A stretch of 64,000 bases of DNA from Rhodoferax sp. (GTDB taxonomy: Bacteria > Pseudomonadota > Gammaproteobacteria > Burkholderiales > Burkholderiaceae_C), in assembly GCA_031291305.1 (NCBI GenBank), contig JARLJH010000036.1:55569-119568 (forward strand). The letters run 5' to 3'. Positions 44,906-52,725 of this stretch are shown here, one piece after another. Every line of letters starts with the position of its first letter. The stretch's first letter is position 1. A model generated the notes under the pieces. The model saw nothing but the letters and a program-made list of their open reading frames with translations. It had not been told where the DNA came from and searched no databases. The translations under genes and the position numbers were made by a program.

Positions 44906-45754
44906 ATGACATTGAACTGGTGGGTATTAGGTATCGTTCTGCTGGCCGCGCTGTTGCACGCGAGCTGGAATACGCTGGTCAAGTCCAGCCAGGACAAAGA
45001 CCTGGATGTCGCGTTGATTCATCTGGTTGGCTCTGGCTTGGCGCTCCCCATGGTGTTGCTGGTCGGCTTGCCGTCCATACAGGCGTGGCCCTACATCACT
45101 GCATCCATTCTGATTCACATCGGCTATTACGTGGCACTTAGCGGTGCCTATCGGCATGGTGAACTCGGTCTGACCTATCCCCTGATGCGCGGAGTGGCAC
45201 CTTTGCTGGTGGCCTTGTCGTCAAAATTTGTGCTTGGCGAGGTGCTGTCGCCACTGGCTTGGGGCGGCGTGCTGGGCATCAGTGGTGGTGTGGTGCTGCT
45301 GGGCCTGAACCGCTCTGCACTGGCAGCGCCCAAAGCCATAGGGTTTGCATTGGGCAACGCCATCATCATCGCGATGTACACGGCGGTTGATGGCTTGGGT
45401 GTGCGTGCTTCGGGTAACGCGTTGCAGTATGTGGCCATCCTGTTTGCCCTGGATGGTTGGCCATTTGCGCTGCTGATGCTGGCAACGCGTGGTGGTGCTT
45501 TGCAAAAATATGCACGACATCGCTGGCCGGTGGCCGCTTTGGGAGCAAGCGCTTCCCTGGGGTCTTACGGAATGGTCTTGTGGGCCATGACCTTGGCACC
45601 GGTTGCCACCATCGCAGCGCTGCGTGAAACCTCTGTGCTGATCGCCGTGCTCCTGGGCACCTGGTTTTTGAAAGAATCATTCACGTTGCAGCGCACCGTT
45701 GGCGCTTGCGTCATGGTGGCTGGGGTCATGGCTTTGAGGATGGGAACGTACTGA
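44906..45754 (+). CDS. DMT/EamA-type membrane protein associated with phosphonate use
   Basis: This 282-residue protein with ten hydrophobic helices in two EamA-like halves starts TLNWWVLGIVLLAALLHASWN. A phosphonate-associated membrane protein family of this type regularly accompanies phnA clusters. It could export a product or import a phosphonate; direction is not evident. It is the last gene of the rightward operon. ATG 44906 is chosen over TTG 44900. Confidence 0.82.
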   Translation: MTLNWWVLGIVLLAALLHASWNTLVKSSQDKDLDVALIHLVGSGLALPMVLLVGLPSIQAWPYITASILIHIGYYVALSGAYRHGELGLTYPLMRGVAPLLVALSSKFVLGEVLSPLAWGGVLGISGGVVLLGLNRSALAAPKAIGFALGNAIIIAMYTAVDGLGVRASGNALQYVAILFALDGWPFALLMLATRGGALQKYARHRWPVAALGASASLGSYGMVLWAMTLAPVATIAALRETSVLIAVLLGTWFLKESFTLQRTVGACVMVAGVMALRMGTY

Positions 45755-45755
45755 G

Positions 45756-46595
45756 TCAAGCTTTTGGCAAGGGCCGCGCATGAGCCGCTGAAAAGATCAG
45801 TGCCGCGTCCAGGGTGAATGCATTGGCTTCTAACTGCGACATCAACTCAGTCCAGTTGAGCAACGCAAACTGCGCCACTTCACCATCCTGGTTGATAGGC
45901 GTCACATCATCAGGAATGAGGCCCATAAACCAGTCGATGTGCTCCACCACGTAGCCCACACCACCATCTTTGGCATTGGGTCTCGCCACTTGTAATCGAC
46001 CACCGGCGTGCAACCGCATCACCCGATTGAAGTCAATACCGGCCTCTTCCCAGGTCTCACGCCGCAGCGCCGTGGTCAGGTTGTCGCTGGCCGGAACCAT
46101 GCCGCCTACCATGGTGTCCCACAGGCCTGGGTCAATGGCTTTGTCCAGTGCCCGCTGTTGCACCCAGACCCGGCCGTCACCGGTATGCCCCAGAAAATGC
46201 ACGGCGTGGGTGGCGATGCCCAGCCATCGAGCCACCCCGCGCTCAACGGTGGCCACTTGCTGGTTGGCGTCGTTGACAACTGCCAACTGTTCGTCGCGCC
46301 ATTGCTCCCGAACGAAACCCAAATTTCCAGCGCGTAAAGCCTGGGCGATATGTGCCAGGGCTGGCGTCCCCTGGCCGGTGATGTGCCACCCCGCGTCTGT
46401 GTCCCTGCGTTCCAGTACAAAAGTACCCGTGCGCAAGCTCAGACCATTGGGCATGATTGCCATCAAACTATTGGGCTCCACAGAGCCAATGCGCTGTCCG
46501 TTGAGCCACAAATCCTGGCGCGGCGTTCTTGGCGGCTGCTGGGCACTGGCTTGCAGCGCAGCCAGCCATAGCGGGTTAAAGATGCTGGAGTTCAT
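45756..46595 (-). CDS. Nudix hydrolase with DUF4743-like N-terminal domain
   Basis: This 279-residue protein has an N-terminal ~110 residues resembling DUF4743 (LWLNGQRIGSVEPNSL, a helical segment with FVREQWRDEQLAVVND). These domains are found on Nudix proteins related to the fungal Tnr3 thiamine pyrophosphokinase. The Nudix box is GGMVPASDNLTTALRRETWEEAGI, where the first Glu of the canonical G-x5-E is Asp and the RE and EE of REUxEExGU are kept. Activity on a thiamine diphosphate derivative is a family guess. Its stop is one base from that of the phosphonate operon, in convergent orientation. Confidence 0.82.
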   Translation of the reverse strand: MNSSIFNPLWLAALQASAQQPPRTPRQDLWLNGQRIGSVEPNSLMAIMPNGLSLRTGTFVLERRDTDAGWHITGQGTPALAHIAQALRAGNLGFVREQWRDEQLAVVNDANQQVATVERGVARWLGIATHAVHFLGHTGDGRVWVQQRALDKAIDPGLWDTMVGGMVPASDNLTTALRRETWEEAGIDFNRVMRLHAGGRLQVARPNAKDGGVGYVVEHIDWFMGLIPDDVTPINQDGEVAQFALLNWTELMSQLEANAFTLDAALIFSAAHARPLPKA

Positions 46596-46779
46596 GGGGG
46601 GGTCCTGTTGGGGCCGTAGGCGCAGCACGGTGTGTGCAACCGTATGGCGCGGTGCCGACGGGCGATGCGGCCTAATCTAGCCATTTCCCTGGGCTGCAGG
46701 CCTGTACGGCCCATCCATTCTGCCACTAGCGGATTACCACGCGTTTCAGTGAAGGTACGGATTTGCGATCCCACCTCGG

Positions 46780-47535
46780 TCAGGACTTTTTCTCCATGAT
46801 CCGGCGAACCGTGCCATCAGCCTTCAGTTTGTCAAAAGCGGCGCGGGTTTTCTGGACGATGCTGGCGCCGGTGGATGTACTGTAGGCCATGTACAAACCG
46901 GTGGAGGCTTCGTCCAGCGTCAGCACCCGCTCCAGGCCACCACAGTCGAAGTGGGCCTGCGCGCACAGGCTGCTGGCATCGTCTTCGGTGAGTGGAACCA
47001 GATCAACCTGGCGTTTGATGAGCTTGTTGAAGTTGTCAATGGATTGTGCGGATATGGCCAGCCGGAAAAACCCCTTGGTTTGCAGGTACTGCTGGCGCAC
47101 GTCGTCACGCATCACGCCAATGGTGTAATTTTTGGCGTCGGCCAGCGTTTTGACGTGGATATCCGTTCGCTCACTCAGCCGGTACAGGTGGTATTGAATC
47201 TTCATGATTTCACCGGCCCACTGGAACTGTTGTTCGCGCACTGGCGTGCGGGCGATGAGGTAGATCAGCACGCCGGGTTCCTTGAGCGCCATGTCGTAGG
47301 CACGGGCCCAGGGATAGAGTTTGAATTGGTAATCGGTCAGGCCCGCTGTCTGAAGTGTTTTTTCAACCACTTCGGTGGCCGGCCCGACGACCCGATTACC
47401 CTTCAAAAAAGTGTAGGGAGTGGTTTCGGTAACGGCCCTGACTGTCTGACTATGCGCCACGGTGCTGATGAGTGCACTGGCGAGGACCAGGCACGGCCAA
47501 ACAGTTTTTCTCAAAAGTTGACGGGCTCTTTTCAT
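46780..47535 (-). CDS. periplasmic solute-binding (PBP type 2) protein, sensor-like
   Basis: This 251-residue protein has a signal peptide (cleavage after AHS, about residue 28) and the SBP_bac_3 fold: VTETTPYTFLKGNRVVGPATEVVEKTL, LYPWARAYDMAL, VLIYLIARTPVREQQFQW. It is a paralogue of the binding protein at 49453-50211, and no ABC permease or ATPase is near. It follows the diguanylate cyclase on the same strand, so it may act as a ligand sensor. ATG 47535 is used; ATG 47553 is also in frame. Confidence 0.8.
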   Translation of the reverse strand: MKRARQLLRKTVWPCLVLASALISTVAHSQTVRAVTETTPYTFLKGNRVVGPATEVVEKTLQTAGLTDYQFKLYPWARAYDMALKEPGVLIYLIARTPVREQQFQWAGEIMKIQYHLYRLSERTDIHVKTLADAKNYTIGVMRDDVRQQYLQTKGFFRLAISAQSIDNFNKLIKRQVDLVPLTEDDASSLCAQAHFDCGGLERVLTLDEASTGLYMAYSTSTGASIVQKTRAAFDKLKADGTVRRIMEKKS

Positions 47536-47582
47536 CATGACTCTCTTTGACAATAGTTGGTCTACCGGCTTGGGAATGACAT

Positions 47583-49490
47583 TCAGACCACACCCTGGGG
47601 TATGGGAGGCAAACTGGATTCAATGCGATCACGCCCCTTGCTTTTGGCTCTGTACAAGGCCTGGTCGGCGGCTTCAAACAGGGCCTCAAAGTCGGTGCCG
47701 TACCGTGGCAGGAGCTGGGCAAGGCCTATGCTGATCGTGACATGGGACCCAGTTTCCGATGCGGCATGCGCCAGACGCAAGTCTGAAACGGCGACCCGAA
47801 GACGTTCTGCCACTTGCCAGGCGTCGGGCTCGCTGGTGTTGGGCAACATGACGGCGAACTCCTCACCACCAATGCGGGCCAAGACATCCCCACTGCGGGA
47901 AATCACGTTACGGAAGACCTGGGCTACATCGCGCAGGCATTGATCACCGCGGGCGTGACCATAGTGATCGTTGAAGGCCTTGAAATGGTCGATGTCGCAG
48001 ATCAGCAAACTCAATGGTTGGCCAGTGCGCAACGCCCGCTGAAATTCAGCTTCCTTCATTTCGTCGAAATGGCGTCGATTGAACAGGCCCGTCAGGGCGT
48101 CATGGCGCGACAGGACTTCAAGTTGGGCGTTGGCGGCCCGCAGTGCCTTCTGGGTGCTCAGAATGTTCAGGAGTTGGGCTTGGTGGCGCACGCTATGCAA
48201 CAGAAGTTGTGCGGTCATGGTTACCAGCGCCCGGTCCTGCGCCAGCCACTCGCACTGACCTAAGGGCTTGCCGATAAACAACATGCCGTAGTTTTCACCG
48301 TCGCTGTGCAGCAAGGCCAGAGCACTTGCACCAACCGGCTGAAGGGTGAAGATGGCAGCTTCCAGTGGGTTCAGACAAAGCAACATCTCGGCCTGGTTGC
48401 CAAAAAACAGTACCTCTTCGCGCGCCAGCCGTTGCGGCACCTGGATCAATCCGCGTAATAACGGCTCACTTGCCTGACTTTCGGTGCGGCCATCAGATCG
48501 CCATTCAGTGAAGACGCGAAATGCGGGCGAGGCTGCCGTGGGTACCAGCCAAAGCGCACGGTTGGCACCCAAGCGCTGTGCGACCTCTAGCAGGCACTCC
48601 CGCTGGCTGGCATCGAAAGATTCATGGGATGCATGGATGAGACGGTTGGACAGGCTCAGCACCAGCTGTTGTGCCTCGGTGAGGGACTCCAGTTCCGCAG
48701 TTCGTTCTTGAACGAGGTCCGCCAAGTGATCGCGGTGGGCACCCAGTTCTTCTTCATAGTGGTGCAATTGCGCCAGGTGGTCAGTCAGCTTGCTCTGCAA
48801 CTGGTTCACACCGGTTTCCAGCAGCGTCAGCTCATCGCTGTGTTTGGGGTTGCGCGCCAGTCGCAAAGCCTGACCCATTTTGTCCGGTGCGAGCTGGCCC
48901 AGGTGGCGGGCGATGTGTTGTACATGCACCGTGACGCTACGGTTGAACATCAGCATGATCAATCCAGCCAGCAGCAGAGACTGCAGTAGTTGAGTGACAA
49001 CAATGTCTGTAACCTCACCTCTCAAGCGTGCCCAAAGCACCCGCTCATCTCCCGCCAAAGTGAGACTCCCAACATTTTCAGAGCCTCCAGGAAACGGCGC
49101 ATATGTCAGGTCCGAATGCCGTGTGGGAGCCAGGGTGGACGTTTGCCAGCCATCGGCGCTGCGTTCAATGACCTCTGAGGCGAGGTCGCCGGAGCGAATC
49201 GTGAGCGCAATGTGGCCCACAACCGCCAACGGCTTCGTGCTTTCAATGCTGGCACGCAAGGAATCCCGGTCCATTTCCCAGATGGCTTTGCTGAGGGTGG
49301 GTCGGTAAACCTGTTCGAGCAGCTTCAAATCGGCGTTCATGGCAGACCAGGCCTCGTTCCAGGCGGAGTAGGTGCGCACCGCAACCGTGAACACGGTGAA
49401 GACGAAGCAAAAGCCCAGTGTGACCAGCACCAGGCGTGACCCCAAGGAGTGGCTAGAGCCACTTCTTTTTAAGTGCATCGTAGGTTCCAT
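47583..49490 (-). CDS. membrane diguanylate cyclase with periplasmic sensor, GAF-like and GGDEF domains
   Basis: This 635-residue protein has a first membrane helix (about 18-42), a periplasmic sensor of about 120 residues, a second helix (about 168-188), a HAMP-like and coiled-coil region, a GAF-like domain (about 290-440) and a C-terminal GGDEF domain with GGEEF at 541-545. The upstream RSGD (532-535) is the inhibitory c-di-GMP site, so a product-inhibited active cyclase is predicted. Its start lies inside the end of the upstream binding-protein gene (38-base overlap), so the two are translationally coupled. Confidence 0.9.
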   Translation of the reverse strand: MEPTMHLKRSGSSHSLGSRLVLVTLGFCFVFTVFTVAVRTYSAWNEAWSAMNADLKLLEQVYRPTLSKAIWEMDRDSLRASIESTKPLAVVGHIALTIRSGDLASEVIERSADGWQTSTLAPTRHSDLTYAPFPGGSENVGSLTLAGDERVLWARLRGEVTDIVVTQLLQSLLLAGLIMLMFNRSVTVHVQHIARHLGQLAPDKMGQALRLARNPKHSDELTLLETGVNQLQSKLTDHLAQLHHYEEELGAHRDHLADLVQERTAELESLTEAQQLVLSLSNRLIHASHESFDASQRECLLEVAQRLGANRALWLVPTAASPAFRVFTEWRSDGRTESQASEPLLRGLIQVPQRLAREEVLFFGNQAEMLLCLNPLEAAIFTLQPVGASALALLHSDGENYGMLFIGKPLGQCEWLAQDRALVTMTAQLLLHSVRHQAQLLNILSTQKALRAANAQLEVLSRHDALTGLFNRRHFDEMKEAEFQRALRTGQPLSLLICDIDHFKAFNDHYGHARGDQCLRDVAQVFRNVISRSGDVLARIGGEEFAVMLPNTSEPDAWQVAERLRVAVSDLRLAHAASETGSHVTISIGLAQLLPRYGTDFEALFEAADQALYRAKSKGRDRIESSLPPIPQGVV

Positions 49491-50211
49491 TGTTCTTGAT
49501 GGTGGCCAACCCCTTGCTCAGGCGTTCCACCAGGGCGTCTGGTGTGTGGATGCCGAAAGCCATATACAAGCCGTCGCCGTCGAGTTCACGCACCGCATAG
49601 CTGCGTGCCAGGGTTTTTGCCGGGTCATCACCCGCTTTGCGGGCCAAATAGGTAGCCACCATCTCGGGGATGATCCAGAGGTCAACCCGACCCAGCTTGA
49701 GCTTCTCGTAGTTGAGCTCGTATTTGACACTGGACTGCAAGTTTTTCCCTTTGACGAAGCCTTGGGTGATCAAAAACTGCTCACCAACGTCCTCATTGAC
49801 GGTGCCAATCTGGAATGCCTTGGCCTGCTCAAGTTGATCAAAAACCAGCTTGCGTTGCGGCAAGGAATACAGGTAGTGCTGGGTTGGCGCGACGACCCCC
49901 ACCCATTTAAACAACTTCTCGCGCTGCGGGGTGCGCCCCATGGAGTAGATTAGCACGCTGTCTGCACTTTGCGCAGTTTCATAGGCACGTGCCCAAGGCA
50001 TGGATTGAAACTCCCCTTCCATCTTCACCTCTTTCAACACGGCGCGAACCACCTCAGTGCTGAAGCCGGTGATCTTGCCACTTTCGGTGTAGTTGTAGGG
50101 TGGGAACTCTTCGGTCAGTATCTTGAGGCTTTCAGCCCGAGCCAAGGACACCATTCCAACAGACGCACACAGCAGTGCTGCACAAAGTTCGCATTTTTTC
50201 GACCAGAACAC
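49453..50211 (-). CDS. periplasmic solute-binding protein coupled to the diguanylate cyclase
   Basis: This 252-residue binding protein has the signal segment CELCAALLCASVGMVSLARA. I chose GTG 50211 because a strong GGAGG lies just upstream and it gives a proper signal peptide. Its mature part (ILTEEFPPYNYTESGKITGFSTEVVRAVL, MPWARAYETAQ, SVLIYSMGRTPQREKLFKWVG) is paralogous to the protein at 46780-47535. No transporter genes adjoin it. The overlap with the cyclase gene suggests it feeds the periplasmic sensor of that enzyme. Confidence 0.82.
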   Translation of the reverse strand: MFWSKKCELCAALLCASVGMVSLARAESLKILTEEFPPYNYTESGKITGFSTEVVRAVLKEVKMEGEFQSMPWARAYETAQSADSVLIYSMGRTPQREKLFKWVGVVAPTQHYLYSLPQRKLVFDQLEQAKAFQIGTVNEDVGEQFLITQGFVKGKNLQSSVKYELNYEKLKLGRVDLWIIPEMVATYLARKAGDDPAKTLARSYAVRELDGDGLYMAFGIHTPDALVERLSKGLATIKNNGTYDALKKKWL

Positions 50212-50501
50212 GGCACCTCCGCTGAAAGGAAGAGAAGAGCCTGAATTGTTACATCTGAAGGATCGTCGTGCACCGGGGCATGAAAATTCAATCGTTGTTT
50301 GCGGACAGCTTACAAGGACGCTCTCAAACGCCTCGCGGCAAACGCGAATGACTCGACGGCGTGCTGATACCACTACTGTAGCTATTCAGCCCTACGAACC
50401 TGTCGAGATTTGCAACAGGTTTGTCATCAATTCTTCACTCGGCTCAGAAATACTCTGCGGACGGCATGTCGCCGCGGTGACTCAACCCATGAGAGAAAAC
50501 C

Positions 50502-50792
50502 ATGACCCAAGACGCTGACAAAGTTCTCGTGACAGGTGACGCATCCTTTGAGGAAACAGTGGAAGACGAGTTTGAATCCATTGGGGATCATCACCGCGCT
50601 GCGGCGCATCACTTCGCTGCGGCGGCACGTCATCATCTGGCTGCAGCGGCTGCGGACGATGAAGGCAATGAAGAATTGGCCGACCGCCATTCCTACATGG
50701 CGTACCGCCATCGCCTGAATGGCGTGCAATACGCTGAAATCGCGGTGATGGATAGTGAAAGCCTCGATGACGTTCTGGAGAGCGGCGTCTGA
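50502..50792 (+). CDS. small His/Ala-rich helical protein, 96 aa
   Basis: The product is unrecognised. The 96-residue acidic protein has a central segment with HH and AAA alternating about every seven residues (DHHRAAAHHFAAAARHHLAAA). This would form an amphipathic helix with a histidine face, then a second helix (DRHSYMAYRHRL). Metal binding or a four-helix bundle is possible. ATG 50502 follows a GAGAGAAAACC leader. The 290-base region upstream of it holds no clear gene. Confidence 0.65.
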   Translation: MTQDADKVLVTGDASFEETVEDEFESIGDHHRAAAHHFAAAARHHLAAAAADDEGNEELADRHSYMAYRHRLNGVQYAEIAVMDSESLDDVLESGV

Positions 50793-51670
50793 GAATTGGG
50801 CTTATTGCAGGCTTGTTGGCCGTGCTGGTGCTGCTGGGGGGGTGCGCCTCCCCGCGCCAGCTGATTTTGAAAGGCGTCGCCAGCGAATTGGCGAGCCAGG
50901 GCAATGCCCCCGAAGATGACCTGGTGCTGGCGCATGAGGCCAGTGCTTTTTATCTCAAGCTGTCCGAGTCTGTCTTGCGTGAGATGCCCGGTGATACGGC
51001 CTTGGCCACTGCGGTGGCTTCGGGCTTTACCCAGTATGCCTACGCTTTTGTGCAGTCCGAGGCCGAGCGCATGGAGTCCAAAGATGCCCATGCGGCACAA
51101 AAGCTGCGCCAGCGAGCTGCCCGCCTGTACCGCCGCGCCCATGATCATGCGATGAACGCGCTGGAGCAACAGACGCCCAGCTTTGCCAAGGCACTGGCCA
51201 GCAACCTGCCCGCCGACTGGCCGCGTTTACGGCCCGAACAAGTCGGTCTTGCCTACTGGGCATCGGCATCCTGGGGTGGCTGGATCGCGCTGGCTAAAGA
51301 CGACCCGGACACTGTGGCTGACTTTCCGCTGGCGGTTCGACTCGCCCGTCTGGCCTGGGCAGTGTCGCCCGGCTATGGCGACGGCGCTTTAGCCAGTCTG
51401 ATGGGCACGTTTGAAGCCGCCCGGCCTGGTGGCTCGCAGGTCCAGGCAACGCAGTATTTTGACCAGGCCATCGCGCTGGGCGCTGGCAAAAACGCCGCTC
51501 CGCTGGTGGCCAAGGCCGAAAACATCGCCTTGCCAGCCGGTGACCGAGCTGCATTCGATGCCCTGCTGAAACAGGCACTGACCGTCAGCGAGACGCAGCA
51601 CGACTTGCCAAACACCGTGATGCGTGAGCGTGCGCAGTGGCTGCTTGAGACTGCCGATGACCTTTTTTAA
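50789..51670 (+). CDS. TRAP transporter-associated lipoprotein TatT
   Basis: This TatT-family lipoprotein has helical TPR-like repeats and sits next to TRAP transporter genes. The signal peptide only looks right if translation starts near CTG 50789, which follows GGAG by eight bases and overlaps the previous stop; it then reads RIGLIAGLLAVLVLLGGC with lipobox LGGC. A start at TTG 50813 would leave too short a signal. The mature part has helical pairs (LAHEASAFYLKLSESVL, AAQKLRQRAARLYRRAHDHAMNAL). TatT proteins pair with the binding protein of such systems, perhaps to handle hydrophobic ligands. Confidence 0.8.
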   Translation: MRIGLIAGLLAVLVLLGGCASPRQLILKGVASELASQGNAPEDDLVLAHEASAFYLKLSESVLREMPGDTALATAVASGFTQYAYAFVQSEAERMESKDAHAAQKLRQRAARLYRRAHDHAMNALEQQTPSFAKALASNLPADWPRLRPEQVGLAYWASASWGGWIALAKDDPDTVADFPLAVRLARLAWAVSPGYGDGALASLMGTFEAARPGGSQVQATQYFDQAIALGAGKNAAPLVAKAENIALPAGDRAAFDALLKQALTVSETQHDLPNTVMRERAQWLLETADDLF

Positions 51671-51673
51671 TGG

Positions 51674-52711
51674 ATGACCATGACCCCCTGTTCGATTTTG
51701 CGACGCCAACTTCTGTGTGCCAGCCTCTGCGGCATGGCGCTTCTGTCCGTGGGCACGGCCCATGCGGCCAGCAACACGCTGCGCATTGGCACGCTGGCCC
51801 CCAAAAATTCGGTCTATCACCGCCAATTGCAGGCGGTGGGTGAGGCCTGGCGCACTGCCCAGGGAGGAGACGCCAAGTATCTGATTTACCCGGACGGTAG
51901 CCAGGGCGGTGAAGCCGAACTGGTGCGACGCATGCGCATTGGCCAGTTGCAAGGCGCGTTGATCTCGGTGGTTGGCTTGCGCGAGATTGAGCCCAGCATC
52001 GCGGCGCTGCAAAACCTGCCGCTGCTGTTCAAGAACTGGGAAGAGGTCGATTACGTGCGCGAGAAGATGCGTGCGTCGATGGAGAAGAAGTTCTTGAGCA
52101 AAGGCTTTGTTGTTCTGGCCTGGGGAGACTCGGGCTGGGTGCGGTTTTTCTCGAAGGAGCCCGCATTCCGGCCTGCTGACTACAAAACGATGAAGTTCTT
52201 CGCCTGGGGTTCGGAGTTCGAGCAACAGGACATCATGAAAAGCCTGGGCTATACCCCGGTACCGCTGGAAACCAGCGACATCCTGCCCGCCATCCAGACC
52301 GGCATGATCAATGTGGTGCCGTCCACGCCCTACTTTGCGCTGGCCAGCCAGATTTATACCACCGCACCCAACATGCTGGAGATCAACTGGGCACCCATTG
52401 TGGGCGCGTTGGTGGTCACTCAAAAGGCCTGGGACGCCATGAGCCCTGTGGCCCAGCAAGCCGTGCGCGCCGCCAGTGACAAGGCCGGTCTGGAGATGCG
52501 CACCCAGGCGCGCCTGGAGGTGGACGAAGCCGTGGCGGCCATGAAAAAACGAGGCCTTATCGTCAACAAACCCAACGCCGAGCAAATGAAAGAGTGGGCC
52601 GATCTGGCCGACAGGCTCTACCCACGCATTCGCGGCCACATGGTACCTGCCGACACCTTTGACGAAGTCTTTGCACATCTCAAAGCCTATCGTGCAACGC
52701 AGGGCAAATAG
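51674..52711 (+). CDS. TRAP transporter substrate-binding protein, DctP family
   Basis: This 345-residue periplasmic protein has a signal peptide ending HAA (about residue 29) and the DctP blocks NTLRIGTLAPKNSVYHRQLQAVGEAW, PDGSQGGEAELVRRMRIGQLQGAL and IQTGMINVVPSTPYFALASQIY. It captures an organic anion or related ligand and hands it to the membrane subunit. The ligand cannot be predicted. It begins three bases after tatT. Confidence 0.9.
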   Translation: MTMTPCSILRRQLLCASLCGMALLSVGTAHAASNTLRIGTLAPKNSVYHRQLQAVGEAWRTAQGGDAKYLIYPDGSQGGEAELVRRMRIGQLQGALISVVGLREIEPSIAALQNLPLLFKNWEEVDYVREKMRASMEKKFLSKGFVVLAWGDSGWVRFFSKEPAFRPADYKTMKFFAWGSEFEQQDIMKSLGYTPVPLETSDILPAIQTGMINVVPSTPYFALASQIYTTAPNMLEINWAPIVGALVVTQKAWDAMSPVAQQAVRAASDKAGLEMRTQARLEVDEAVAAMKKRGLIVNKPNAEQMKEWADLADRLYPRIRGHMVPADTFDEVFAHLKAYRATQGK

Positions 52712-52725
52712 CCTTGGCTGCGCTG

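Noticed and set aside
50371-50400. CTACTGTAGCTATTCAGCCC as an eleventh copy of the dispersed repeat
   Set aside because: Only the first block matches; the AAGGGC and GAGGCC parts are missing.
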